Positions 1 to 8,580 of a stretch of 64,000 nt of DNA are shown here, piece by piece. Under the pieces are notes generated by a model. It saw nothing but the letters and a program-made list of their open reading frames with translations. It was not told where the DNA came from and searched no databases. Positions within the stretch are counted from its first letter, which is position 1. Each line of letters begins with the position of its first letter. Source of the stretch: G963663365 sp963663365. Its GTDB lineage: Bacteria; Hinthialibacterota; Hinthialibacteria; Hinthialibacterales; G963663365. The stretch spans positions 1,419,014 to 1,483,013 of the forward strand of contig CAXXIH010000004.1 of assembly GCA_963663365.2 (NCBI GenBank), given 5' to 3'. A program made the position numbers and the translations under genes.

Positions 1-1
1 C

Positions 2-79
2 GCCCGTCTGGATATCAAAGCCATGATGCAGATGTTTCAGGAAAAACGCGCCCAGAGTAAAAGCGCCCCTGTTGTTTAA
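2..79 (+). CDS. C-terminal end of an unidentified protein (partial)
   Basis: An open frame enters from the left edge and ends at TAA 77-79. The visible tail is about 25 residues, charged and Met/Gln/Lys rich (it contains MMQMFQEKRAQ), which looks like a C-terminal helix. It is too short to assign. Its stop overlaps the stop codon of the convergent gene on the minus strand (TTA at 76-78), so the two genes are packed tail to tail with no room for a terminator. Confidence 0.5.
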   Translation, partial: ARLDIKAMMQMFQEKRAQSKSAPVV

Positions 80-981
80 CTGGATATTGTTTCTTCCTCT
101 TTAAGTTTTGTATTTTTCTCAGACGCGGCCCGGAGAGCATCTTCTGCATACTGAACAGCGCGTTCGAGAATCACTAATTGTTGATATAGACGGCTGCTTG
201 CTTTGGTTTCCCCGCTATTTAATGTTCCTACACCGATTCCAATACCTACAATTGCAAAAAGGGGATTACCTGTTGAACGAGTTCCGAAAAAACCCATACA
301 AATGAATAACAATCCTGCCGAAAAACTACCCAATTCGTTCAAGGTGAGACGGCATTCGTCGCGCATTTCATCTATGTATTCAAGAATATCTGCATGTGCG
401 ATTTCTAATTGTTGTTTTCTTATACCTTCAGCAGCGGTCAAGCTTTCTTCCATGAATTGCTCAATTGACTGAGCATGGCGGTAAAGACGTTTCAATCTGC
501 GGCGCAAGCCAAATGAATTTCGACCATAAAAAAACCGCCAACGTTTGGCTTTTAGCAAAGGCGAAGCAGCTGAACCGGATGGTGTGGGATAGATGGTCAG
601 TTCCGCCATGTTTGTGGCGCTACGCAATTCGGTATTGTAATCCCGTCCACGAAAGACGATGTAGCCAATGGATAGCACGCCTGCCAAATAGCAAACCGTT
701 ATACCTGACACGACAGGCCAGGCGGGTATTCCGCTCTCGGCGAATACCTGCTTTATGACGAATGCAATTGCCGCAAGAAGGAATAAATTAGCGAAGAGTA
801 TCGTAAATCGTTGGGACTTGAGGCTTTGTATGTGTTCAAGCGCCGCTGTGAGCGCTTCATCTACATCTTTACGTACCGATGTTAATTCGCTTTTTTGATT
901 TTCATCCGCGACGGCCAAGCGGCGGTCGATTTGATTAAGGCAACGCTCGGCGCGGCGGATTTCGATATCGAGTTCGGCCAT
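76..981 (-). CDS. Coiled-coil membrane protein, unknown function
   Basis: Protein of 301 residues of unrecognised family. The first 55 residues are highly charged and helical, probably a coiled coil. Two hydrophobic segments follow at about 60-77 and 88-109. A basic stretch at about 145-170 leads into a second charged helix (170-215), and two more hydrophobic segments lie at about 219-233 and 240-254. A charged tail ends the protein. This arrangement suggests an inner-membrane protein with large cytosolic helices. The start ATG at 981 opens directly on a helix (MAELDIEIRR). The gene is convergent with the partial gene at the left edge and co-oriented with the TIM-barrel gene upstream. No function can be assigned. 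Confidence 0.7.
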   Translation of the reverse strand: MAELDIEIRRAERCLNQIDRRLAVADENQKSELTSVRKDVDEALTAALEHIQSLKSQRFTILFANLFLLAAIAFVIKQVFAESGIPAWPVVSGITVCYLAGVLSIGYIVFRGRDYNTELRSATNMAELTIYPTPSGSAASPLLKAKRWRFFYGRNSFGLRRRLKRLYRHAQSIEQFMEESLTAAEGIRKQQLEIAHADILEYIDEMRDECRLTLNELGSFSAGLLFICMGFFGTRSTGNPLFAIVGIGIGVGTLNSGETKASSRLYQQLVILERAVQYAEDALRAASEKNTKLKEEETISS

Positions 982-1033
982 GGTCGGTGGAATTCGTTTT
1001 TTGTGAAGACTCGTGCTTTATCAGCGAACTGTC

Positions 1034-1930
1034 TTACGCCTCTCGCCACTGTTGACGTAGAAATTCGACCGATTTGGGAATCTCAACCATCCGGTCTCCG
1101 GCAACACCGCATTCGAGACTGCAATAATCCGTATAACCGATTTCTTTAAGACCACGGAAACCATTCCGGTAATCACGAGGATCTTGACCGGGGAGATTAC
1201 GGACAATGCATGCCAGGTGAACATGATGCAGATAATCTTTGGCCGAAAGAAATGCCGCGCGGTCATCGGTCTCTTCAAAATACATATGATAAAAATCACC
1301 CATCATACACACCGCAGGATGATTGACATCACGGCAGATCGAGGCCGCATCGGCGAGCATCCGTAAATACCATGTTTCTTTGCGGTTGAGCGGTTCAAGT
1401 ATCACGCGGGTTCCCGCGGCCTCGGCGGTGTCACCCAATTTGGGGAGAATTTCTTCACAAAGAATCTTCCGGCCTTCGACATGGCCAAGCGTGGTTTGGC
1501 CGTTAAAGGCCGGCACCATAATCAAGCCGGTAGAACCGAGTTCGCCCGCCGCTTTTACAATTTCACCGGCTGACGCGAGAAATTGTTGCCGGACTTCCGG
1601 TTTTTCCGATATCGGCACGCCTTTAAATCCAGCACAAATTGCACTGACTTGAACCTCGTGACCTTTGAGGCCGTCCTTAACTTCATTGATTCGTTTCGAC
1701 AGGTCACCGCCTCCAAGTTCCACGCCTTCGAAACCCCAGGATTCCATCAAAGCCACTTTTTCGGCAAAAGATTTTCCGGGGATAATCCATTCTTGGCTGG
1801 ACAGTTTGAGCGCGGCTTGTTTTCTACTCTCGGCTTTGGCGCTTTTATGGCCTGTTGAAGCGCATCCCATCGATACACTTACAGCGGCTGCGGCTCCGGC
1901 CAAAAGGTATTCGCGGCGATTCATCGGCAT
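1034..1930 (-). CDS. Exported sugar-phosphate isomerase/epimerase-like TIM-barrel lipoprotein
   Basis: Protein of 298 residues with an N-terminal MNRREYLLAG Tat-type motif, a hydrophobic stretch and then a lipobox-like SMGC, so it is probably exported folded and lipid-anchored. The mature part has the AP-endonuclease-2/xylose-isomerase TIM-barrel pattern: GFEGVELGGGDL near the start, a central VILEPLNRKETW strand with a probable metal-ligand Glu, MMGDFYHMYFEE, and YCSLECGV near the end. Such proteins isomerise or epimerise sugars; the substrate is not readable. The start at 1930 is preferred over the ATG at 1951 because GAGAGGA lies 7 nt upstream and the Tat motif then sits at the N-terminus. 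A second, cytosolic family member is at 30049-30816. Confidence 0.8.
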   Translation of the reverse strand: MPMNRREYLLAGAAAAVSVSMGCASTGHKSAKAESRKQAALKLSSQEWIIPGKSFAEKVALMESWGFEGVELGGGDLSKRINEVKDGLKGHEVQVSAICAGFKGVPISEKPEVRQQFLASAGEIVKAAGELGSTGLIMVPAFNGQTTLGHVEGRKILCEEILPKLGDTAEAAGTRVILEPLNRKETWYLRMLADAASICRDVNHPAVCMMGDFYHMYFEETDDRAAFLSAKDYLHHVHLACIVRNLPGQDPRDYRNGFRGLKEIGYTDYCSLECGVAGDRMVEIPKSVEFLRQQWREA

Positions 1931-2062
1931 GATTTTATCCTCTCGAAACAAGTAGTATTGCTATGCCATATCCTAGCAGAACGGTCGTGAGCCGCGATGT
2001 TGTTCATTGGGCCGGGAAAGCCAAGTTTCGATGACATGAGATTGTCCCATGGTTGACCTCAC

Positions 2063-3772
2063 ATGGCCGCCCCATTTGGCCTTACACTTGGATTTATGAA
2101 TCCGAATCGGAATTGTCAGTTGCGCAGAAAGTCTGAGTGGGATGCCAGGCCGTTCTTGCAGCGTCCTGAACTCATGACGAATTTGCCCGGAGCGATGGAC
2201 GGACTTGGCAATCTCGCCGCGCCGCTGCTTCCGGATATTGATGCGGTTCGCGATGCGCGTGAACGTTACCTTCATGATTTGCGGGATCATCCGCATATTG
2301 GCCGCCGCTATGCCGCAATGGAATTGCAGGCATGGCACACGGCTGTCGATGCTCCCCGGGAGAGCGTTGCAGCCTGCGAGATGCTGTCGAAACCGGACAC
2401 CTGGCTTGTAGTCACCGGACAGCAGCCCGGTTTGTTGCTCGGTCCGATGTACACCTTCATCAAAGCTGTCCAAACCATCGCGCTTGCCGAGCAGCTTACG
2501 GAAGAAGGCTTGGGTACAGTGTTGCCTGCGTTTTGGATTGCATCTGAAGACCACCAACTCAATGAACTCAATTCGGTCGCTTGGTTCGGACGCGGAAAAC
2601 AGATCGAGCGTTTCTCTTTTGAAGATGCCGCGCCGGAACGTACAAGCGCGTTTGCACGGTCTTCCACTTTGGTGAATATCGAGGCCTTAACCGCGCAGTT
2701 TCGAGAAACGGTGCCGGAATCGGACAGCACGGCGCAGGTACTCGATTCGATCTGTGAGACGCACCAAGGTTCTTTAGCGGATTGGTTTCAACAGCTGTTA
2801 TGGCGTTGGCTGCCCGAGAGCGGAATGATTGTATTGCGCCCGGATATGCTGTGGCTTCAGCGGGCGGCCCGAGAGCGATTTGCGGAAGAAATTCGGTCGC
2901 CGCTGTCCGCCGTTCAAGAACTTGAGCAAGCCTCCGAGCGTCTAAAAGAAATCGGAGTGGCCGAACAAATTCATAAACGTGCGGATCGGACCGCTTTCTT
3001 TCTTGTTAGGAATGGTGTTCGTGAACAGGTTTTTGTTGAAGGCAATCATTTTAAGGTTGGTGAGGATACCTTTCGCCAAGATGATTTGATCCGGTTGTTG
3101 CAAGACGATCCCAAGTGTTTCTCATCAACCGCGATTCTACGCCCGGTGATTCAAGATGCTTTATTGCCCACACTGGCCACAGTGCTCGGGCCGAATGAAC
3201 TCGCCTATCATTTGCAGCTTGGCGGCATTTATGCGCGGCACGGTGTTCCCCGTCCGGCCATTGTGCCACGGGCAGGAATTACACTGTTAGATGCGCGTGC
3301 TGAAGAACTGTTGGAAGAATTGCAGATTGTCCCCACTGATCTGGGAGCGGATCCCCGGGCATTGGCAAAGAGCATTGCCGAGCGTACGCAAAATCCCGAG
3401 CTGACTGCGCGGCATGAGTCGGTCAACGGGGCGATAGAGGCATTCTTTGGTGAATTGCAGCTTGAAGCGCAAAAAGTCGATCCGACGATTGAAGGTCCGC
3501 TTGCCAAACAACGCAAAGCCGCGCAGAAGGCGATAAACGATTCATTCGGACTATTGAATCGCAGACGTTCGGAGCGTGATGAAGTGACGGCGCGGCGAAT
3601 CGAACAGCTGCGCGCTCAGATTTTGCCCGAGGGGAAACTTCAAGAACGTACAATTGGCGCGGTGAGTGCGTTGATTCGTTATCCTGGTTTTTATCCGGCT
3701 TTGAAAAATGAAATCACCGGAATGCAACCGGGTGAACATGCATTTTTAATTGTGGAAGAAAACAATGAGTGA
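2063..3772 (+). CDS. bshC: Bacillithiol biosynthesis cysteine-adding enzyme BshC
   Basis: BshC joins cysteine to glucosaminyl-malate in the last step of bacillithiol synthesis. The protein (up to 569 residues, slightly over the usual ~540) carries the family hallmarks VVTGQQPGLLLGPMYT (about 116-131) and PAFWIASEDHQLNELN in the Rossmann-like core. A coiled-coil region near the C-terminus (about 470-530) is also as in known BshC. The start is uncertain: ATG 2063 is the longest, but ATG 2096 (MNPNRNCQ) is equally possible and neither has a strong ribosome-binding site. The gene overlaps bshB1 by 8 nt, so the two are translationally coupled. bshA is not in the window. The family call is strong; that the cell makes bacillithiol is inferred. 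Confidence 0.92.
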   Translation: MAAPFGLTLGFMNPNRNCQLRRKSEWDARPFLQRPELMTNLPGAMDGLGNLAAPLLPDIDAVRDARERYLHDLRDHPHIGRRYAAMELQAWHTAVDAPRESVAACEMLSKPDTWLVVTGQQPGLLLGPMYTFIKAVQTIALAEQLTEEGLGTVLPAFWIASEDHQLNELNSVAWFGRGKQIERFSFEDAAPERTSAFARSSTLVNIEALTAQFRETVPESDSTAQVLDSICETHQGSLADWFQQLLWRWLPESGMIVLRPDMLWLQRAARERFAEEIRSPLSAVQELEQASERLKEIGVAEQIHKRADRTAFFLVRNGVREQVFVEGNHFKVGEDTFRQDDLIRLLQDDPKCFSSTAILRPVIQDALLPTLATVLGPNELAYHLQLGGIYARHGVPRPAIVPRAGITLLDARAEELLEELQIVPTDLGADPRALAKSIAERTQNPELTARHESVNGAIEAFFGELQLEAQKVDPTIEGPLAKQRKAAQKAINDSFGLLNRRRSERDEVTARRIEQLRAQILPEGKLQERTIGAVSALIRYPGFYPALKNEITGMQPGEHAFLIVEENNE

Positions 3773-4475
3773 CGCTGTCGATATCCTTATTTTTGCTCCC
3801 CACCCTGATGATGCGGAAGTCGGTATGGGCGGATGTATTTTGCGTTGGAGAAGTGAAGGCCGCCGGGTGGGAGTGGTTGATCTGACTCGTGGCGAAACAG
3901 GCACTAAAGGCAATTCGGAAATCCGTGCCAACGAAGCCGCCGAAGCTACACGCATCTTGGATTTAAATTTCAGAGCCAATCTGGATTTAGGCGATAGCTG
4001 CTTGGACGATTCACAAAAGAACCGTCTGGCTGTTGTCGAAGTCATCCGGAAAACGAAACCAAGAGCGGTCTTTACGACATGTCCTTTTGACCGGCACCCG
4101 GATCATGTGGCCGCCGCTAAACTCGTTCAATCCGCGCAGTTTTTGGCGCGTCTGCCCAAGATTGAAACGGAGTCGCCTGCTCATTCCGTCAATACGCTTT
4201 ATTCTTATTTTATGCACGATCACATCCGGCCCACGTTTGTAATTGATATCACCCCTTATCAAGAGCGGAAAATTGAAGCGATCCGCGCTTACAAAAGCCA
4301 GTTTGTGCAGGCCGATGTCCCCGAAGGGTACCGGTATATCGGCACATCCGATTACATCACCCAAATCGCCGCCTACGCGGTTACCTGGGGCGCAAAAATC
4401 GGTGTGCAATACGGCGAAGCGTTTCACACCGAACGTCCGATGAAAGTCGACAATATCGACGCTGTAATTGCGTAA
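3765..4475 (+). CDS. bshB1: Bacillithiol biosynthesis deacetylase BshB1 (LmbE/PIG-L family)
   Basis: Zinc-dependent GlcNAc-malate deacetylase of the LmbE family, 236 residues, close to the usual length. The N-terminus has the metal-binding APHPDDAEVGMGG motif, followed by DLTRGETGTKGN and the FDRHPDHVAAAKL segment that completes the site. The C-terminal YKSQF and TSDYI segments match bacillithiol deacetylases rather than mycothiol enzymes. ATG 3765 is chosen over 3750 because it lies inside the bshC stop region (8-nt overlap), follows GAAGAAAA and puts the HPDD motif at the usual distance from the N-terminus. Pairing with bshC makes the bacillithiol role more likely than a general sugar deacetylase. 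Confidence 0.92.
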   Translation: MSDAVDILIFAPHPDDAEVGMGGCILRWRSEGRRVGVVDLTRGETGTKGNSEIRANEAAEATRILDLNFRANLDLGDSCLDDSQKNRLAVVEVIRKTKPRAVFTTCPFDRHPDHVAAAKLVQSAQFLARLPKIETESPAHSVNTLYSYFMHDHIRPTFVIDITPYQERKIEAIRAYKSQFVQADVPEGYRYIGTSDYITQIAAYAVTWGAKIGVQYGEAFHTERPMKVDNIDAVIA

Positions 4476-4571
4476 CCGAAAATCTTGCCGCAATCTGTGG
4501 TCCTGTATGCTTTGGGATGATTCTTGTGGTCACCCTACTTTGCTCTGATTGCCGTCCTACACTCAGCGCCC

Positions 4572-5339
4572 ATGCGACTTTTTGACAGCCATACTCATTT
4601 GAATCATGCCCGCTTTGATGAGGACCGGGACCAGGTTTGGGAACGTGCCCAAGAGGCGTGTGTGGAACGCGCTGTGGTTGTGGCGTGGGATATCGAATCG
4701 AGCCGGGCCGCCATCGAAATGGCCCAACGGCACGAAGGACTATCGGCTACAGTGGGTGTTTCTCCGCATGATGCCGTCGCCGCGCCCGATGGTTATTTGG
4801 AAATCATGCGGGAATTGGCTGCATCGAAATGTGTCGTGGCCATTGGTGAGATTGGTCTTGAGTATCATTACGATGCCGGGCCCAAAGAGGTCCAACGCGA
4901 AATATTCCGGGCGCAGTTGGATTTGGCCATCGAGTTGGATTTGCCGGTTGTGATCCACAACCGTGAAGCGGATGTCGATCTGCTTGAAGACCTCTCCGCG
5001 CACCTCCCCCCGGGTGGTGTGTTGCATTGTTTCACTTCAACGCCGGAGACCATGCGGGCGGGTGTTGAACTGGGGATGCATGTTTCTTTTACCGGTATCG
5101 TCACATTTAAAAACATGGGCGGATTGCGTGAGGCTGTGGCCGGAGTCCCCGAAGAACGTCTGTTGGTTGAGACCGATTGCCCTTATATCGCACCGGTACC
5201 CTATCGTGGAAAACGTTGCGAACCCTCAATGGTAAGCAAGACGCTGGAGAGCCTCGCCGCCTGCCGGGAAACCGATCCTGAGCAACTTGCGGCTGTCACC
5301 TATGCCAACGCGTGCAAACTATTCCGAATCACGCCGTAG
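4572..5339 (+). CDS. tatD: TatD family metal-dependent DNase
   Basis: TatD-type amidohydrolase-fold hydrolase, 255 residues, the normal size. Metal ligands are visible in order: FDSHTHLNH at the N-terminus, the Glu of AIGEIGLEYHYD, VIHNREA, LHCFTSTPE and the Asp of LVETDCPYIAP. These enzymes act as 3'-5' exonucleases or nucleases on damaged or free DNA. The start at 4572 puts FDSHTHL at residues 4-10 as in other members; the upstream in-frame ATG 4524 would add 16 unrelated residues. The gene follows bshB1 by about 100 nt and precedes pyruvate kinase. No operon partner suggests a special role. Confidence 0.92.
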   Translation: MRLFDSHTHLNHARFDEDRDQVWERAQEACVERAVVVAWDIESSRAAIEMAQRHEGLSATVGVSPHDAVAAPDGYLEIMRELAASKCVVAIGEIGLEYHYDAGPKEVQREIFRAQLDLAIELDLPVVIHNREADVDLLEDLSAHLPPGGVLHCFTSTPETMRAGVELGMHVSFTGIVTFKNMGGLREAVAGVPEERLLVETDCPYIAPVPYRGKRCEPSMVSKTLESLAACRETDPEQLAAVTYANACKLFRITP

Positions 5340-5402
5340 TCCTACTCTGAACGATCCAACAATCGATCTATTCTAAAATCTCGGAATTGCCGGGCTGCTT
5401 CT

Positions 5403-6827
5403 ATGATGAATGATATTTCGAACACAAAAATTATTGCCACGCTTGGGCCTGCATCTGCATCCCCTTCGGTTATTAAAAAACTGGTGCGGGTGGGAGTGGA
5501 TGTCTTCCGCCTCAATTGCTCGCACAGCAGCCATGAAGATTTGGGGCGGATGATCGAAATGATTCGTGCCGTCGAAAAGGAGATGCGAGCTCCGCTGGGC
5601 ATCATGGGCGATTTGCGCGGGCCGAAAATCCGAGTCGGCAAACTGCCTCCGGAAGGCTACAAGCTTGTGGCTGGGAAACAGGTGGTTTTGACACCCGAGA
5701 AACAAGCCCTGCAAAACAATGAAATCCCCACGACCTATTCCCGTCTTGCTTCCGATGTTGAAAAAGGACAGGTGATTTTGCTCAATGATGGGCTCTTTTC
5801 GTTACGTGTGCGTGAAATTGAAGGCCGGAAAGTCCGCTGTAAGGTTACGATTGGCGGGCTGTTGACATCCGGCAAAGGCATCAACCTGCCCCATAGCGTT
5901 GTTTCTGCGCCGCCGCTCTCTGCAAAAGACAAGGCTGATGCGCGGTTTTTGTTGCGGCATGGGGTGGATATTTTGGCGCTTTCATTTGTGCGTACGGCGG
6001 CGAATGTCCGTGCTTTACGCACATTCATGAATCGTGAAGACGGCGAAGCGCTGGTTGTATCAAAAATCGAAAAACCTCAAGCCTTCGATAATCTGGATGG
6101 GATTCTTCATGCCTCTGATGGGATTATGGTGGCGCGGGGCGATCTTGGTGTTGAAGTGGAGCCGGAACAGGTTCCGATTCTGCAAAAACGTTTGATTCGC
6201 GTGGCCAACCGCCATGGAAAGATTGTCATCACGGCCACGCAGATGCTCGAATCGATGATCGAGCATCCTCGTCCTACGCGCGCCGAGGCAGCTGATGTCG
6301 CTAATGCGGTGTTCGATGGAACCGACGCCGTGATGCTCTCAGGTGAGACCGCCGTGGGTAAATATCCGGTTGAATGCGCGAAGATGATGAATTCGATCCT
6401 TTTGGAAGCCGAGAAGAGTCCGTTTTTTGACCGGCAAAGAATCGGTGTCGATGTGGAACATTCTTCAAGCGTGGCCAGCGCCATTGCTCATGCCACAGTG
6501 GCCGCCGCCGAAGAGTGCCGGGCCAAAGCCATCGCGGTTTTCAGTTTAAGCGGTTACACCACGCGTTTGGTTGCCAAACTTCGGCCGCCATGCCCGGTGA
6601 TCGGTTTGACACCTCATGAACGAACAGCCCGAACCCACTCTTTGGTTTGGGGTGTCTCGCCGGTGTTAACCACCTTTCAACCCACGCTTAACAGTATGTT
6701 GGAAGCGGGCAAAAAGGTGTTGTTATCGCATCCTTTGGCGGGCCGTGGAAAAAGGGTGGTGCTGGTTTCGGGTTCCCGTTTCAACCGGGCCGATAACCTT
6801 CTGCAGATCGTCAGATTGGGCGACTGA
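5403..6827 (+). CDS. pyk: Pyruvate kinase
   Basis: Catalyses phosphoenolpyruvate plus ADP to pyruvate plus ATP, the last step of glycolysis. It has 474 residues, the typical bacterial length. Visible landmarks are TKIIATLGPAS at the start, FRLNCSHSSHED with the substrate Arg, MGDLRGPKIRVG, LSFVRTAANV, the catalytic Lys in VSKIEKPQAFDN, the signature GIMVARGDLGVE, and TATQMLESM followed by PTRAEAADVANAV. The C-terminal domain is present (VFSLSGYTTRLVAKLRP). Two adjacent ATGs (5403 and 5406) could each start it. No bound-effector signature is obvious. It lies alone between tatD and the Gfo/Idh gene. Confidence 0.97.
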   Translation: MMNDISNTKIIATLGPASASPSVIKKLVRVGVDVFRLNCSHSSHEDLGRMIEMIRAVEKEMRAPLGIMGDLRGPKIRVGKLPPEGYKLVAGKQVVLTPEKQALQNNEIPTTYSRLASDVEKGQVILLNDGLFSLRVREIEGRKVRCKVTIGGLLTSGKGINLPHSVVSAPPLSAKDKADARFLLRHGVDILALSFVRTAANVRALRTFMNREDGEALVVSKIEKPQAFDNLDGILHASDGIMVARGDLGVEVEPEQVPILQKRLIRVANRHGKIVITATQMLESMIEHPRPTRAEAADVANAVFDGTDAVMLSGETAVGKYPVECAKMMNSILLEAEKSPFFDRQRIGVDVEHSSSVASAIAHATVAAAEECRAKAIAVFSLSGYTTRLVAKLRPPCPVIGLTPHERTARTHSLVWGVSPVLTTFQPTLNSMLEAGKKVLLSHPLAGRGKRVVLVSGSRFNRADNLLQIVRLGD

Positions 6828-7139
6828 TGCGCATAAGGCGTTATTCTTTCTGGACATAAGATCACAAATATTAGGTTTTGCCGTTACCGGATTTGCATCT
6901 GAATCATTACGTAATTATGCGGGGCTTGGGCTGGGGAAGGTGTCAATCGATAGGTCAACTGACAAGCCCTAAAGCGGCTGCTAGGCTACGCAGGTGATTG
7001 GCTGGCGGACCGCTTGGGTTCGGACTGCCAAAGGCGCGCCTCTATGGCATGCTTACTCACTTAAAGACGGCCAACTCTGTGCATGACCAAGTATGCCAAA
7101 GGCCCAAAATCGAATAGACCATTAGGGGGTTCTCCTATC
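6828..7139. other. Intergenic region without a recognised gene
   Basis: About 310 nt between pyruvate kinase and the Gfo/Idh gene. No convincing ORF or known RNA was recognised. The middle holds a spaced inverted repeat GGGCTTG (about 6923) and CAAGCCC (about 6963) around a short GTCAATCGATAGGTCAACTGAC segment that is itself partly self-complementary. It could be an RNA structure or a terminator without a T-tract. A purine run (TTAGGGGG) about 10 nt before the ATG at 7140 serves as the ribosome-binding site. Confidence 0.4.
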
Positions 7140-8456
7140 ATGACCGATGTTTCCCGACGTTCTTTTGTACGCCAGTCTTCAGGCGCACTGGCGGGCGTTA
7201 CCTTGGCCTCTTGTGCCACCGGAACGTTGATTGCCACCAGCCCCACGGCGGCTCGCGCCAATGATATGCTGCACATCGCCGGAATCGGCTGCGGCGGCAT
7301 GGGTACCAACGATATTAAGAAATTCCTGCTCACCAAGCGTGTTAAAGTTGTGGGTCTTTGCGATGTCGATGAAAAATTTGCCGGCAAGTGCGCTGAGATT
7401 GTTGAAGAAGCAACTGATGTCGCGCCCAAGATTTATGACGATTACCGCAAGGTGTTGGAAGACAAAGATGTCGATGCCGTGCTGGTTGCTACACCAGACC
7501 ACTGGCATGCGCCGATCACCATCGCGGCCTGCGAAGCCGGCAAAGATGTGTATGTTGAAAAACCCTGCGCGCACACGGTTTACGAATGCCGTCAGATGGC
7601 CGCCGCCGCTGATAAATACAAACGTATGGTTCAGCACGGCACCCAGCAACGCAGCGGCGCGCATTTCCAGGAAGCCCGCGAGTATGTCCGTTCCGGCAAA
7701 CTCGGCACAATCGGTTTGGTTCGCACCTGGGCGCTCCCCGTGCGTAAAAAACTGGAAGTCGTTCCCAACAGCGATCCACCCGCGACACTCGACTATGATT
7801 TCTGGCAAGGTCCGGCGCCCGTACGTGACTACAACAAAAACCTGAGCCATCCCTACAACTGGCGTTTTGCCTGGGATTACGGCACCGGCGATATGGGCAA
7901 CTGGGGTGTGCACTGGTTGGATATCGCCCTTTGGACTTTGGATCTCGGTTGGCCTAAATCGACATCGTCCTCAGGCGGCAAGTTTGTCTTCAAAGACGCC
8001 AAAGAGACACCCGATACACAAGTCAGCCTTTACGATTACGACGATCTGACCCTGATTTGGGAACAGCGCTTGTGGTCCGGCAAGTTCTTTGAAGGCCGTC
8101 AGTACGGAACCGCGTTCTATGGCGAGAATGAAACACTGGTTGTTAACCGCGAAGGCATGTGGGTTTACGACAAAGAAGGCCAGCAGATTTATGAAGCCCA
8201 GGATGTGACTTCAATCGATGAACTGAGCATCCGGCACATGAACAACTTTATCGACAGCTGCCAGACCCGCGAGCAACCGATTGCCAATATCGCTTCCGGT
8301 AGCGTCAGCGCCGGCATTTCACTTCTTGGCAATGTGGCTTATCTCGCTGAAGCCCGCATCCCCTACGATGCCGAAAAGCACACAACCGGGAGTGCGGAAT
8401 ACGACAAGCTTCTGACAAAGGAATACCGTTCAAAGTATCCGTTGCCAAAAGTCTAA
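7140..8456 (+). CDS. Tat-exported Gfo/Idh/MocA family oxidoreductase
   Basis: NAD(P)-dependent sugar or inositol dehydrogenase-like protein of 438 residues. The N-terminus has SRRSFVRQSSGAL, a Tat motif, and LASC, a possible lipobox, so export to the periplasm is likely. The Rossmann fold begins at HIAGIGCGGMGTNDIKKF, followed by VVGLCDVDEKF and ATPDHWHAPITIAACEAGKDVYVEKP with the conserved EKP lysine. The C-terminal sheet domain contains WGVHWLDIALWTL with the family His. Twin-arginine members of this type are abundant in Planctomycetes-like genomes. The start at 7140 is chosen for the upstream AGGGGG and the Tat signal; ATG 7083 would add 19 unrelated residues. The substrate is unknown. Confidence 0.9.
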   Translation: MTDVSRRSFVRQSSGALAGVTLASCATGTLIATSPTAARANDMLHIAGIGCGGMGTNDIKKFLLTKRVKVVGLCDVDEKFAGKCAEIVEEATDVAPKIYDDYRKVLEDKDVDAVLVATPDHWHAPITIAACEAGKDVYVEKPCAHTVYECRQMAAAADKYKRMVQHGTQQRSGAHFQEAREYVRSGKLGTIGLVRTWALPVRKKLEVVPNSDPPATLDYDFWQGPAPVRDYNKNLSHPYNWRFAWDYGTGDMGNWGVHWLDIALWTLDLGWPKSTSSSGGKFVFKDAKETPDTQVSLYDYDDLTLIWEQRLWSGKFFEGRQYGTAFYGENETLVVNREGMWVYDKEGQQIYEAQDVTSIDELSIRHMNNFIDSCQTREQPIANIASGSVSAGISLLGNVAYLAEARIPYDAEKHTTGSAEYDKLLTKEYRSKYPLPKV

Positions 8457-8483
8457 GTCGTTCTCCGGGAAACGAGTGGAGTA

Positions 8484-8580
8484 CGGAATGCGGAGTGCGG
8501 ATTGTGGAATGGAACTTCCCCTGATGCGGGTTGCGATTTCCACACATCGCGCTTCGCATTCCGTTTTTTTATTTTTATTT
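8484..8580 (+). terminator. Palindromic repeat followed by a T-tract
   Basis: Two imperfectly complementary arms, 8484-8510 (begins CGGAATGCGGAGTGCGG) and 8536-8563 (ends CGCGCTTCGCATTCCG), can form a hairpin of over 20 bp. Arm two is followed directly by seven Ts and more T-rich DNA (8564-8580). This has the shape of an intrinsic terminator for the Gfo/Idh gene. The GGAATGCGGA-type arm resembles short dispersed palindromes of REP type. The reading frame of the next gene runs through it, and the T-tract encodes part of that protein's signal peptide. Confidence 0.6.

Noticed and set aside
1973..2557. Minus-strand open frame of 194 codons opposite bshC
   Set aside because: It is the antisense shadow of a well-conserved bshC frame, Arg/His/Gln-rich and without any domain.
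4011..4493. Minus-strand frame of 160 codons opposite bshB1
   Set aside because: Shadow of the deacetylase gene; no motif.
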